Position numbers and translations under genes: made by a program. Shown piece after piece: positions 26,316 through 37,886 of a stretch of 64,000 nucleotides of DNA. The notes beneath the pieces were generated by a model, which did not search any database, had not been told where the DNA came from, and saw nothing but the letters and a program-made list of their open reading frames with translations. Origin of the DNA: Taudactylus pleione. Its lineage: Eukaryota; Chordata; Amphibia; Anura; Myobatrachidae. The stretch is from NCBI GenBank assembly GCA_031769625.1, contig JAUIMM010001409.1, positions 186,001 through 250,000 on the forward strand, written 5' to 3'. Every line of letters starts with the position of its first letter. Positions within the stretch are counted from its first letter, which is position 1.

Positions 26316-28850
26316 GGAGATACATGTGATATAGTAGATATAGGTGTATAGGAGATATAGGTGATAAAGGAGATTCATGTGATATAGTAGATATAGGTGT
26401 ATAGGAGATATAGGTGATAAAGGAGATTCATGTGATATAGTAGATATAGGTGTACAGGGTGTATAGAAGCTATAGGTGATACAGGAGGTACATGTGATAT
26501 AGTAGATATAGGTGTACAGGATATATAGGAGATATAGGTGATAAATGAGATGCATGTGATATAGTAGATATAGGTGTACAGGGTGTATAAGAGATATAGG
26601 TGATAAAGGAGATACATGTGATATAGTAGCTGTAGGTGTACCGGGTGTATAGGAGATATAGGTATTAAAGGAGATACATGTGATATAGTAGATATAGGTG
26701 TACAGGATATATAGGTGATATAGGAGATGTAGGTGATAAAGGAGATACATGTGATATAGTAGATATAGGTGTACAGGATATATAGGTGATATAGGAGATA
26801 TAGGTGATAAAGGAGATACATGTGATATAGTAGATATAGGTGTACAGGATATAGAGGTGATATAGGTGATAAAGGAGATACATGTGATATAGTAGATATA
26901 GGTGTACAGGATATATAGGTGATATAGGTGATAAAGGAGATACATGTGATATAGTAGATAATACTAGATATAGGTGTACAGGGTGTATAGGTGATAATGG
27001 AGGTTAATGTGATATAATAGATATAGGTGTACAGGGTGTATAAGAGATATAGGTGATAAAGGAGATACATGTGAGATAGTAGAAATAGGTGTACAGGGTG
27101 TATAAGAGATATAGGTGATAAAGGAGATTCATGTGATATAGTAGATATAGGTGTACAGGGTGTATAGGAGATATAGGTGATAAAGGAGATACATGTGAGA
27201 TAGTAGAAATAGGTGTACAGGGTGTATAAGAGATATAGGTGATAAAGGAGATACATGTGATATAGTAGATATAGGTGTACAGGGTGTATAAGAGATATAG
27301 GTGATAAAGGAGATACATGTGATATAGTAGATATAGGTGTACAGGGTGTATAGGAGATATAGGTGATAAAGGAGATACATGTGATATAGTAGATATAGGT
27401 GTACAGGGTGTATAAGAGATATAGGTATTAAAGGAGATACATGTGATATAGTAGATATAGGTGTACAGGGTGTATAAGAGATATAGGTGATAAAGGAGAT
27501 ACATGTGATATAGTAGATATAGGTGTACAGGGTGTATAAGAGATATAGGTATTAAAGGAGATACATGTGATATAGTAGATATAGGTGTATAGGGTGTATA
27601 AGAGATATAGGTGATAAAGGAGGTACATGTGATATAGAAGATATAGGTATACATGATATATAGGTGATACAGGAGATATAGGTGATAAAGGAGGTACATG
27701 TGATATAGTAGATATAGGTGTACAGGGTGTATAAGAGATATAGGTGATAAAGGAGGTACATGTGATATAGTAGATATAGGTGTACAGGGTGTATAAGAGA
27801 TATAGGTGATAAAGGAGATACATGTGATATAGTAGATATAGGTGTACAGGGTGTATAGGAGATATAGGTGATAAAAGAGATACATGTGATACAGTAGATA
27901 TAGGTGTACAGGGTGTATAAGATATATAGGTATTAAAGGAGATACATGTGAGATAGTAGATATAGGTGTACAGGGTGTATAAGAGATATAGGTGATAAAG
28001 GCGGTACATGTGATATAGAAGATATAGGTATACATGATATATAGGTGATACAGGAGATATAGGTGATAAAGGAGGTACATGTGATATAGTAGATATAGGT
28101 GTACAGGGTATATAAGAGATATAGGTGATAAAGGAGATACATGTGATATAGTAGATATAGGTGTACAGGGTGTATAAGAGATATAGGTGATAAAGGAGAT
28201 ACATGTGATATAGAAGATATAGGTATACATGATATATAGGTGATACAGGAGATATAGGTGATAAAGGAGATACATGTGATATAGTAGATATAGGTGTACA
28301 GGGTGTATAGGAGATACGGGTGATAAAGAAGATACATGTGATATAGTAGATATAGGTGTACAGGGTGTATAGGAGATACGGGTGATAAAGAAGATACATG
28401 TGATATAGTAGATATAGGTGTACAGGGTGTATAGGAGATATAGGTGATAAAGGAGATACATGTGATATAGTAGATATAGGTGTACAGGGTGTATAGGAGA
28501 TACGGGTGATAAAGAAGATACATGTGATATAGTAGATATAGGTGTACAGGATATATAGGAGATATAGGTGATAAAGGAGATACATGTGATATAGTAGATA
28601 TAGGTGTACAGGATATATAGGTGTACAGGGTGTATAGGAGATACGGGTGATAAAGAAGATACATGTGATATAGTAGATATAGGTGTACAGGGTGTATAGG
28701 AGATATAGGTGATAAAGGAGATACATGTGATATAGTAGATATAGGTGTACAGGATATATAGGAGATATAGGTGATAAAGGAGATACAAGTGATATAGTAG
28801 ATATAGATGTACAGGATATATAGGTGATAAAGAAATATAATGTAGGTGAC
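26315..28850. repeat. 62-bp minisatellite, second block
   Basis: The same unit resumes directly after the LINE-like insertion. Common variants are 'gtgtataagagatatagg', 'gtgtataggagatacggg', 'ggtattaaaggag' and 'gaggtacatgtgatatag'. The motif 'ggtatacatgatatatagg' recurs at about 27646, 28027 and 28220. No gene is present; minus-strand open frames are products of the repeat. Confidence 0.95.
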
Positions 28851-29130
28851 CTTAAAACAATTTTTTTGTTCTAGCGTATCCTCCCTCCTCCTAACTCTGC
28901 AGTCACTGCCCTCCTCTCACCATTGTGCCCTCCCTTATCCCCTATAGATTGTTAGCTCATGTGAACAGTTCCATCTCCCCTTTGTCTCCATTACATAGTT
29001 ATGCTCTGCTCACTGTAATGATGTATCTGTGTGTCTTTATATACTGTCTGTATGTGTCTGTACTTATGTATCCTGTTGTCAGTTTTAGCCCCTTGTACTG
29101 TGCTATGGGCCCCTTATGGTGCCTTATAAA
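28851..29130 (+). mobile_element. L2-like LINE 3' end, second copy
   Basis: This sequence shares 'agattgttagctcatgtgaa' (near 28946), a 'cctttgtctcc'-like stretch, and a terminal 'atggtgccttataaataaat' with the copy at 26032-26314. It is in the same orientation and is also placed in the 62-bp array. Its A/T tail leads into the long TAA microsatellite. It is truncated and non-coding. Confidence 0.6.
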
Positions 29131-29174
29131 TAAATTAATAGTAATAATAATAATAATAATAATTAATGATGAGA

Positions 29175-29213
<39 letters not shown>

Positions 29214-29216
29214 TTA

Positions 29217-29261
<45 letters not shown>

Positions 29262-29348
29262 GTAATGATAATGATGATAATAATAATAATAATGATGATG
29301 ATGATGATGAGAATAGTAATAATAGTAATAATAATAATAATAATATTA

Positions 29349-29379
<31 letters not shown>

Positions 29380-29426
29380 TAGTAATAATAATAATAGTAA
29401 TAATAATAATAATAGTAATGATAATG

Positions 29427-29460
<34 letters not shown>

Positions 29461-29510
29461 TGATGATGATGATGAGAATAGTAATAATAGTAATAATAAT
29501 AATAATATTA

Positions 29511-29546
<36 letters not shown>

Positions 29547-29570
29547 GTAATAATAATAATAGTAATAATA

Positions 29571-29628
<58 letters not shown>
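29131..29628. repeat. (TAA)n/(GAT)n microsatellite, about 500 bp
   Basis: The tract is mostly TAA triplets with interspersed TAG and runs of GAT. It probably grew from the poly-TAA tail of the LINE-like copy. The block that starts 'gagaatagtaataatag' occurs at 29309 and again at 29474, a 165-bp internal duplication. Two open frames through it encode only poly-Asn/Ser or poly-Ile and are not genes. Confidence 0.95.
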
Positions 29629-29680
29629 GTGATACAGGAGATATAGGAGATACAGGTTATATAGGTCATATGAATATCAG
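29629..29680. repeat. Remnant of the 62-bp array
   Basis: The words 'gtgatacaggagatatagg' and 'gatacaggttatatagg' belong to the 62-bp family. They show that the array once continued past the LINE-like insertion. Confidence 0.75.
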
Positions 29681-30807
29681 TATGTCACAGAAAGGAAGAA
29701 CAGGTCATGGGGAGTCACTCCCTAAAGCTGGGTACATTCTAAATGATGTATGTATCCAGCGATGCTGCTGCCGATCCCAGACATATCGGGCAGTCCGTAC
29801 ACACTGAGTGATCTGGTGCCCATCTGCCCGATATGCCGGCCCCCCGCATAGCGCGTCATGGGATCATAAGCCGCATTGCCTGATCTTACATGCTGCACAT
29901 AAGATCAGCAGGGGCGTAGAGAGGCCGGCCGGGCCCGGGTGAAGGGGGTGTGACCTAATCGTGGGAGGCGTGGCCACGCCCCCTTAGGATTTTTAAAAAA
30001 AATATAAAAAAATTTGTGCGCTGGCGAGGGGGGCGCTGTGATCGTTTACCCCCCCCACAGGCATAGGAGACTGCTGGGCTGCTGTGATTTAAGAGGGAAG
30101 AGGGGGGTATTGGCACCAGACTAGCATTCGATGACTGCGCTGTGATACTATAGTGTTATGTGAAGATGAATATCCCCCTATGCCAGGTTCCTGCCTTACT
30201 GGGGTGTACATATGTATTCATGCGTCTGCTCTGGGGCCCAGAGATGTAATTAGTGTAATAAGTAATTACAGCATTGGCAGCATTAATTACACGCACTCCC
30301 CGCGCAGCCAGTGCTGATATGTGAATACGCCCCTTCTCAGGAACAGACCCAGCCCTTAATGTTTTGTCCCCTTTAACATTCCCTGTTTTCCAGTATCGAC
30401 ACAATGCACAATCACCTCCCATTCTGCGTGTTACATGCCACTCGTATGACAGGCTCTTACTGCAGGCAGTGCTTTACAATCAACTTCTGCAAACAGGATA
30501 TGATGGGAGTTGTAGTGCTCCCAGGCTCAGCGGGGCAATAGAGGTAAAACGCTGTGTGCTATGGGATAGTGGTTACAGAATGCAGAGTGTGGTCGCTCTA
30601 TGGAATACTGACACTGTCCCTGGGGTTATGTAACAGACAAGCGGGTCTTCCTAATGCCATGTAGGACATGTCATTATCCGACGGCTCAGTGACTGCTGTG
30701 ACACGGGGCATGTGAGTCATGTGTGTGTGCAGAAAATCATTCACGTGTCACGTGTCAGAGCCGGTATGTGTGCATATGTACTTTGTGTGTATGAATGAAT
30801 GCATCTG

Positions 30808-30850
<43 letters not shown>

Positions 30851-31064
30851 TAATCAATTTATATTACAGCTGTGTGTAAGGGGGGTGTTAATCTAGACAA
30901 GGAAAGTCAGACAAGAAATTCCCTCAGTCCTCTGCACATACATTATATACATATATTATATATAGCACCGACATATCCAGCAGCGCTGTACAAATGGTAG
31001 GGGGATGGGGTGTAGGGCTGCGATTCTGTCCTGAGCTGTAGCACCGGCTCTCTGACCAGCCATA
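29681..31064. other. Non-repetitive stretch with MITE end and (TA)n
   Basis: At 29723 'aaagctgggtacat' matches the terminal repeat of the MITEs at 32926 and 49180, so a degraded copy starts here. Near 29907 'ggggcgtagagaggccggcc' looks like the start of another old insertion. A dinucleotide (TA)n tract occupies 30812-30849. The motif 'cagcagcgctgtacaaatgg' near 30980 resembles a common vertebrate interspersed-repeat end. Short open frames at 30156-30422 and 30364-30633 show no recognisable domain. No gene is supported. Confidence 0.5.
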
Positions 31065-31252
31065 GGGCTCTATTTACTAAGCAGTGTTAGGAGACAGAGT
31101 GAAAAGTGATAAGACAGTGATAAGGTACCAGCCAATCAGCTCCTGACTGTCATCTCACAGGCTGTGTTTGAAAAATGACAGTTGGGAGCTGATTGGCTGG
31201 TACCTTATCACTTTTAACTCTGTCTCCTAACACTGCTTAGTAACTAGACCCC
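31065..31252. mobile_element. Palindromic MITE, 188 bp
   Basis: The arms 'ctatttactaagcagtgtta' and 'taacactgcttagtaactag' run inwards through 'ggtaccagccaatcagctcc' and its inverse near 31173, making almost the whole element a hairpin. TA precedes the left end and follows the right end, which fits a TA target as in Tc1/mariner-type MITEs, but a 2-bp duplication is weak evidence. Relatives lie at 387-470 and 36269-36408. Confidence 0.75.
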
Positions 31253-31758
31253 TAATTCTTCTATAATTTGTATCCATCAGTATTTAGCAGTAGATGAACC
31301 TGTTGTATTTTATTTGTCCATATGATCTCAGCCTCTTTATAAACATATTGTATGAATAAATCGTTTTTTTTTTTTTCTATTGCAAAGTATCACATTTGTG
31401 TAGCAAATACGGTAACCAGCAATGTAGGTGAGGGATCCTGACCACCAGAGCTTACACTCTAAAGATGGTGGAAAGGTGACATGAGGTAGAAGTGCTTGTC
31501 GTGCTACAGTGCATCATCCCCAGACTTCCTCCCATTGTGTCCGACATTATAATAATAATTTAGATGATGAGGTTTAGATTAATTGTGACAATGAACGTTG
31601 TGGCCTAATTGGGGGGGGGGGGGGGTGGTGGTGACTGATTCTTCTTCCTCATCAGGAAGTATTATATGTAACACTAAACTATATATAACATGTATAACGC
31701 TGTGTGCTCGGGTCTGGGCTGTGGGCTAAGTTCATATTGCGATATATATTTCCTAAAG
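31253..31758. other. Non-repetitive stretch with G15 tract
   Basis: No gene is seen. There is a poly-T run near 31365-31376 and a run of 15 G at 31611-31625, followed by 'tggtggtg'. Confidence 0.6.
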
Positions 31759-31898
31759 TGAGAGTGTTTAGAAGTGGAGATGTTGCCCATAGCAACCAAT
31801 CAGATTCTACTTAACATTTATCTAGCACCTTCTAAAAGATAATAGCTGGACTCTGATTGGTTGCTATGGGCAACATCTCCACTTCTATAAACTCTCAC
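31759..31898. mobile_element. Palindromic MITE, 140-bp hairpin
   Basis: Two arms of about 47 bp pair almost perfectly. The left arm contains 'ggagatgttgcccatagcaa' and 'ccaatcaga', and the right arm has their inverse, 'tctgattggttgctatgggc' and 'aacatctcc'. The loop is about 45 bp. This type is recalled as frequent in frog genomes. It has no coding capacity. Confidence 0.75.
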
Positions 31899-32925
31899 CA
31901 CAGTAAATATACAAATATACCCCTTAGTGTTCCTTAATGGTTCCAGAGGAAATGTGATGTCCTAATAAACATTTATTCTTATTGTTTATCATTTACAATA
32001 TATATATATGGCGCCTTCCTATGACGCAGCGCTGTACGTATATGTCTCATAATAACACTTTATGCCGTACTCTGGCGATTACTGTTATTTATATGAGGCC
32101 TGGAATGATATGGCGATTATTCCTGTGTTATCTGTGCTCCTTCTTCTTTCTAAGTAATATCATTTAATGCCATGTGATGGCTGGTAGGGGAAGATGTGTG
32201 TCCTTATTGTCCAGTGATGGGGGAACAGCTAGACCTGGGGGATTGGTGGAAGGCGGGGGGCTGGTTTCTCTCCCCGGAGCCCCCACAAGTGTCCGCAGAC
32301 GTTGTTGTTATGTGTGTGTTTCCATGCTGTTGCCACAACCAGCGGCTGCATGTAATTTATATCTCCAGGACTCTGAAATTCCCCCACAAGACCCCCTCTG
32401 CCAGCTGTCAGGTGGGGGAGGGGGGCGGAAAATGGTGTCCCCTCTTTCCGGGCTATTTTGAACCACGATGGGCTTAACCCTCCTTGCACTCGCTCAGGCA
32501 GGGTTACGCTAACAGTTGGCGCTGACAGTTGTGGGGGCCTCAGAGACACTGCGCAATGACAGCAGCACCGGATTCATCCTCCAAAAGCAGCGACAAATCT
32601 GGTGCCGTACGCTGCCGAGCTCGGCCCCGGCTCTCAGACATATATATATAATGTGTAATTCACACACACGCACATCTTTGTCCCACATGTATCCCGTGTA
32701 CAGCAGAGGTCGGTTCTATGATCATAAATATAGGGCCGGCACTCTCCCAGCGATTGCTAAATATTTCCCTTCATGATAGCGCAGCGCTGGCGAGATGCCT
32801 CAACATTGCTGGACAGTTAGGGAATAACATTGCTGTCTATTAGGGGGGTAACAAGGGCCGAGGGGGCACAAACCAGTATCTTGCCTAGAGCCCCTTGGGG
32901 GCTTAATCAGGCTCTGGTGACCCTC
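31899..32925. other. Non-repetitive stretch, no gene seen
   Basis: The motif 'ggcgccttcctatgacgcag' near 32010, followed by 'cgctgtacg', looks like an interspersed-repeat end. Overlapping short open frames at 32174-32549 lie in a G+C-rich patch; they show no recognisable domain and occur on both strands. No gene is supported. Confidence 0.5.
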
Positions 32926-33193
32926 AAGCCGGCTACACACTACACAATGTGTGTACCCAGTGATGGCAGGATACATTGCGCTGTCCGTACACGCTGCAGT
33001 GTACGATGGCGTGATGCACAGCTTTTCATGCTGCATTTAGTTGCATGATGTCGGTCATTCCATCGTCTCACATGCTGTGCTGCACAGCGATGAACGACCT
33101 GCGGGCACGCCTGATCAGACGTACACACTACGCCATCCACACAGTATATCTCTCAGATCCGTGCAATGGATGGCATCGTGTGTACCCAGCTTT
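32926..33193. mobile_element. MITE with 'aagctgggtacacac' ends, 268 bp
   Basis: The left end 'aagccggctacacact' matches the reverse complement of the right end, 'aaagctgggtacacacga'. Truncated relatives begin at 29723 and 49180. No target duplication was clear, so the superfamily is not assigned. Short open frames across it on both strands are not genes. Confidence 0.65.
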
Positions 33194-33631
33194 ACCTTCC
33201 TCCAGGCCCAATGTTAGACCTAATGTCTAGATCGGGCCACCAGAACTGTCTGTCCGGCTCCTCCTGAATTTATTTTCAGGTCCCTCCCTACATATTATCA
33301 TGTGTTTTATTGCTCCATGATGATTGCAGCTGTACTTAGTAAGCTGTGTATTACACAATAGTACATTGCTTTATACACAGATATAAAGTATCCCCTTCAT
33401 CTGCAGTGTGGTCTGTGACTCTCATGCAGCAAATTTCAGGACACAAACTGATTACACTCAAGGGCGTAACTGAGGGGCCTTTAACCTGTGCGCTAGAACC
33501 CCAAATAATAGTGTTTAGGGTGGTTAGGGTGATTGCGTCTTGCAAAACGTGACATTATTCTATGCGAGTACCTTATTTCTACAGTGATGTTATAACATTT
33601 ATAACAGGTTTACATTAAAAACTATAAAATA
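33194..33631. other. Non-repetitive stretch, no gene seen
   Basis: The motif 'aagggcgtaactgaggggcc' near 33460 resembles an interspersed-repeat start also hinted at near 29907. Nothing else is recognisable. Confidence 0.5.
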
Positions 33632-34451
33632 AGCTGGTGCGGAGTCCCTATACAGCAGTAGGACAATGGCTGGTACGTGTTAGGGAACCCTATATTATGT
33701 AAATGGATAATGGCCGAGGTGCTCTGATGGGATACGATGATCAGTAGAAGCTGTGCGGGGTCCCTATACAGCAGTAGGACAATGGCTGGTACGTGTCAGG
33801 GAACCCTATATTATGTAAATGGATAATGGCCGAGGTGCTCTGATGGGATACGATGATCAGTAGAAGCTGTGCGGGGTCCCTATACAGCAGTAGGACAATG
33901 GCTGGTACGTGTTAGGGAACCCTATATTATGTAAATGGATAATGGCCGAGGTGCTCTGATGGGAAACGATGATCAGTAGAAGCTGTGCGGGGTCCCTATA
34001 CAGCAGTAGGACAATGGCTGGTACGTGTTAGGGAACCCTATATTATGTAAATGGATAATGGCCGAGGTGCTCTGATGGGAAACGATGATCAGTAGAAGCT
34101 GTGCGGGGTCCCTATACAGCAGTAGGACAATGGCTGGTACGTGTCAGGGAACCCTATATTATGTAAATGGATAATGGCCGAGGTGCTCTGATGGGATACG
34201 ATGATCAGTAGAAGCTGTGCGGGGTCCCTATACAGCAGTAGGACAATGGCTGGTACGTGTCAGGGAACCCTATATTATGTAAATGGATAATGGCCGAGGT
34301 GCTCTGATGGGATACGATGATCAGTAGAAGCTGTGCGGGGTCCCTATACAGCAGTAGGACAATGGCTGGTACGTGTCAGGGAACCCTATATTATGTAAAT
34401 GGATAATGGCCGAGGTGCTCTGATGGGATACGATGATCAGTAGAAGCTGTG
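33632..34451. repeat. 116-bp tandem repeat, 7 copies
   Basis: The motif 'ggacaatggctggtacg' starts at 33661, 33777, 33893, 34009, 34125, 34241 and 34357, an exact 116-bp period. Copies are nearly identical. They differ mainly at gtgttagg versus gtgtcagg and at gggatacg versus gggaaacg. The first copy alone has 'gcggagtccc' instead of 'gcggggtccc'. The high identity points to recent amplification. There is no open frame through the array. Confidence 0.97.
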
Positions 34452-34730
34452 AACCAGCTCCATGCTCGGCAGGTCCTAATTACGTAGCTCGGTTTGGCAA
34501 ATGTCCACCTGTTCACCTCGTGCTGTGGGTTTGAGGCTGTTGGGACCCTGCAGAGCCAGCTCAGTGCCCCCTGTGCCAGCGGTGTGTACCCTGTGCTGCT
34601 CTCCCATCAGGATTACTTTGATAATATAACACAGAGAGCTCCAAAATTCATATAAAAAAAGTGACATAAAGTTGTTCAGAACTTTGCAGAAAACATAAAG
34701 GTGGTGGTGGTGGGGGGTCTATTCACCATG

Positions 34731-36270
34731 GGGCCCATTTATCATTGGATATTGGAGGTATAATCCCTGAAAATACCCCTTTTCAGGGGTTAACCTCAAA
34801 TATGAATTTTCCCCTGAGTGTATTAAGGAGGGACGGCAGCTGGTCTCCGATACCTGCTGTGATCCCTCCATTCCCTCCGATACCTGCTTGTGATCCCTCC
34901 ATTCCCTCCGATACCTGCTGTGATCCCTCCATTCCCTCAGATACCTGCTGTGATCCCTCCATTCCCTCCGATACCTGCTGTGATCCCTCCATTCCCTCCG
35001 ATACCTGCTGTGATCCCTCCATTCCCTCCGATACCTGCTGTGATCCCTCCATTCCCTCCGATACCTGATGTGATCCCTCCATTCCCTCCGATACCTGCTG
35101 TGATCCCTCCATTCCCTCCGATACCTGCTGTGATCCCTCCATTCCCTCCGATACCTGCTGTGATCCCTCCATTCCCTCCGATACCTGCTGTGATCCCTCC
35201 ATTCCCTCCGATACCTGCTGTGATCCCTCCATTCCCTCCGATACCTGCTGTGATCCCTCCTTTCCCTCCGATACCTGCTTGTGATCCCTCCATTCCCTCC
35301 GATACCTGCTGTGATCCCTCCATTCCCTCCGATACCTGCTGTGATCCCTCCATTCCCTCCGATACCTGCTGTGATCCCTCCATTCCCTCCGATACCTGCT
35401 GTGATCCCTCCATTCCCTCCGATACCTGCTGTGATCCCTCCATTCCCTCCGATACCTGCTGTGATCCCTCCATTCTCTCCGATACCTGCTGTGATCCCTC
35501 CATTCCCTCCGATACCTGCTGTGATCCCTCCATTCCCTCCGATACCTGCTGTGATCCCTCCATTCCCTCCGATACCTGCTGTGATCCCTCCATTCCCTCC
35601 GATACCTGCTGTGATCCCTCCATTCCCTCCGATACCTGCTGTGATCCCTCCTTTCCCTCCGATACCTGCTGTGATCCCTCCATTCCCTCCGATACCTGCT
35701 GTGATCCCTCCATTCCCTCCGATACCTGCAGTGATCCCTCCATTCCCTCCGATACCTGCTGTGATCCCTCCATTCCCTCCGATACCTGCTGTGATCCCTC
35801 CATTCCCTCCGATACCTGCTGTGATCCCTCCATTCCCTCCGATACCTGCTGTGATCCCTCCATTCCCTCCGATACCTGCTGTGATCCCTCCTTTCCCTCC
35901 GATACCTGCTGTGATCCCTCCATTCCCTCTGATACCTGCTGTGATCCCTCCATTCCCTCCGATACCTGCTGTGATCCCTCCTTTCCCGCAGGCAGCCGCA
36001 TCCCCCATAGAAACCTCATTTACCAACAATTCTGCTGCCAAATTTACCAACATCCGGAATGTCTTCCTCTGGAACCCTCGCCGGCTATGGCGGCTGTGCG
36101 GGTGCAGTCAGTATGCACCGCAGCACCGGTAGCTCACCGGGCACATCGCCGCAGCCCGTGTCCCTGCATGTCCCACATGATTACCTCCAGGCGCTATGAT
36201 CACATGATGCGATCATGGGCGCTAGTGTCATGCCCAGATCGCACTGCAATAGGGATCATTAATAAATGGG
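34731..36270 (+). mobile_element. MITE swollen by internal minisatellite
   Basis: The left end 'gggcccatttatcattgg' and the reverse complement of the right end, 'ggcccccatttattaatga', form terminal inverted repeats. The flanks of the internal array at 34740-34850 and 35990-36060 match, in inverse orientation, the flanks of the single unit in the element at 1-289. The element is therefore one transposon copy whose internal 30 bp expanded to about 1.14 kb. Without the expansion it would be about 400 bp. It has no transposase. Confidence 0.7.
34848..35990. repeat. 30-bp minisatellite, about 38 copies
   Basis: The unit is 'gatccctccattccctcc' followed by 'gatacctgctgt', with period 30 and very low divergence. 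Variants include 'cctttccc' in place of 'ccattccc' at 35261, 35652, 35892 and 35982, and a one-base insertion ('tgcttgtgat') at 34887 and 35278. These insertions shift the frame of any reading. Long open frames on both strands (Ile-Pro-Pro-Phe, Gly-Asn-Gly-Gly or Ser-Glu-Gly-Met repeats) follow from a unit that is a multiple of 3. Confidence 0.97.
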
Positions 36271-36408
36271 GGCCTAAGCCTTGGAGAGAGATAAAGTTCC
36301 ACCCAATCAGCTCCTAACTGTCATGTTACAGGCTGGGTTTGACAAATGACAGTTAGGAGCTGATTGGTTGGTACTTTATCTCTCCCCAGGGCTTAGTGAA
36401 TAGACCCC
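36269..36408. mobile_element. Palindromic MITE, about 140 bp
   Basis: The arms contain 'ccaatcagctcctaactgtc' (near 36303) and its inverse, 'gacagttaggagctgattgg' (near 36349), with the outer motifs 'cctaagcc' and 'gggcttagtgaatagacccc'. It belongs to the family of 31065-31252. Its left end merges with the right end of the swollen MITE, so the exact border is uncertain. Confidence 0.7.
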
Positions 36409-37046
36409 AAGGAGGGGCAGAGAATGAGGGCACTGCGGAGTCGCACGTGTCCCTTTTCCCTGGTTGCATTCCAGGAGCAGATGTTACACCATAAGCCGTT
36501 CTGCCCGGCGGCTCGCATGTGCGCTCTTCTGTGTAACTGGGGGCATTGTGGTGTCATTCCCCATTCCGGCGCCGGTGGGGTTAATCTGCCCAGGGAACAT
36601 TTATACCTCGGGTTCCTAAAAAACGTTGGGATTTTTTATTTGCCTTTCTGGATTGACCTCACGGAGGATTATTCTATCTGGAATATTTGATCATGGGTTC
36701 CGCTCACATACTTATTACACGTGGCTAATTCCAGAAAAATAACTGCTAGAAAAATATACACACGCCTTAGGATAACATTACACCAATAGGTCCGATAAAA
36801 TCAGCCCTCATATGCACGTGTTTATATATTTGGCCTGTTCCCCTAATGACTAGCAGATTCCAGGCCGCTGTGAGCCAGCAACCGGCCTCGCCAGGGACCA
36901 ACTCTCCCCGTCCTGCTGATGGGACCATTAATCCACCTGGAGGGACTGTCAGTACCGTGTAACAATTACAGCATTAATTAAATATATGTCACATATTGCG
37001 GTTCCACAACTTCTTGTACCTGATTAGCACCAGTTATTGAGGTTTC

Positions 37047-37089
<43 letters not shown>

Positions 37090-37561
37090 CTGTATATACA
37101 TATATACCCTCACAGTTACTAACATAATGTACACCATTCTTATGAATATTGGTCATGCGCACAAAATGGCGGATTCTCTGCGTCCATGCGACTGACGCAA
37201 TTTATTGCTTCTCCATAGTGTCTGATTCCTGTATTCAAAATGTTCCTGTGATTTACAGCATGGCGTCTCTGTGTACAGGAAATGACGTTTTGTGTCTCAT
37301 GAAGGGACGTTTTTAGGAAAACAATATAGATGTCTCAGCGCTCGTCTCGCCTCCCAGGGAGGTGCGCTGACGTAATGCGATTGCTCTGTAAACGTAACAG
37401 GAAAAGAAAGATAGAAAAATAACCAAATGCTATTTTTTTTTCTATATACAGTACACCCAATCTACTTGTGACTTGGAGATTTATGTTGTTCACAGTTTGC
37501 ATGAAACAGATTTTCAAAGACATTTTTGATATTTGAAAACATTATTTAAACAGAGCGTGAA
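36409..37561. other. Non-repetitive stretch, no gene seen
   Basis: It contains a (TA)n tract at 37051-37083. An open frame at 36424-36690 (88 residues) shows no recognisable domain. No exon, RNA gene or promoter could be supported. Confidence 0.5.
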
Positions 37562-37886
37562 GGTGCCCATCCACTAGGCGATTAAATTGAGTGATTAAAC
37601 GATGACAACGACATCGTTATCGTTCAATCGTTCATTAATCGTTTGAAGATCGTTCACTAAAATGTCTAAAACGACCAGCGACGCGCGTGCCAGCTGGTCG
37701 TTTTACACCATCTAGCATCGTGCTGACGGGCTGGTCAACCTGACGACAGCATGTTAGCAGATGACTGATGTTCTTACATTGAATGACTGCTCGTAGGCAC
37801 ATCACATAATAGACAGACAAACTGCTGCACCATTACAATGTCTATAATCGTGCAGTCTTTTGCCTGTCTTCTAGTGTATGGGCAGC
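37562..37886. mobile_element. MITE, about 325 bp
   Basis: The left end 'gtgcccatccactaggcg' pairs with the reverse complement of the right end, 'ctgcccatacactagaag'. The interior is rich in 'atcgtt'/'aacgat' words, giving internal hairpins. No target duplication could be fixed and there is no coding capacity. Confidence 0.6.

Noticed and set aside
28925..29632. Asn-rich frame that could suggest a low-complexity protein
   Set aside because: It reads from a LINE-like 3' end into a TAA/GAT microsatellite. The alternative frame gives poly-Ile equally well.
32174..32549. Overlapping short frames in a G+C-rich patch as a possible exon
   Set aside because: Frames are open on both strands, there is no recognisable domain, and no convincing splice signals support one choice.
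33632..34451. Telomere-like repeats because of 'gttaggg' words
   Set aside because: The words are single per 116-bp unit and not in tandem TTAGGG form.
34719..36317. Gly-rich, Pro-rich or Ser/Glu/Gly-rich repeat proteins on either strand of the 30-bp array
   Set aside because: The array lies inside a MITE and the frames shift at the one-base insertions at 34887 and 35278. A single-unit sister copy at 1-289 shows that the sequence is not a conserved gene.
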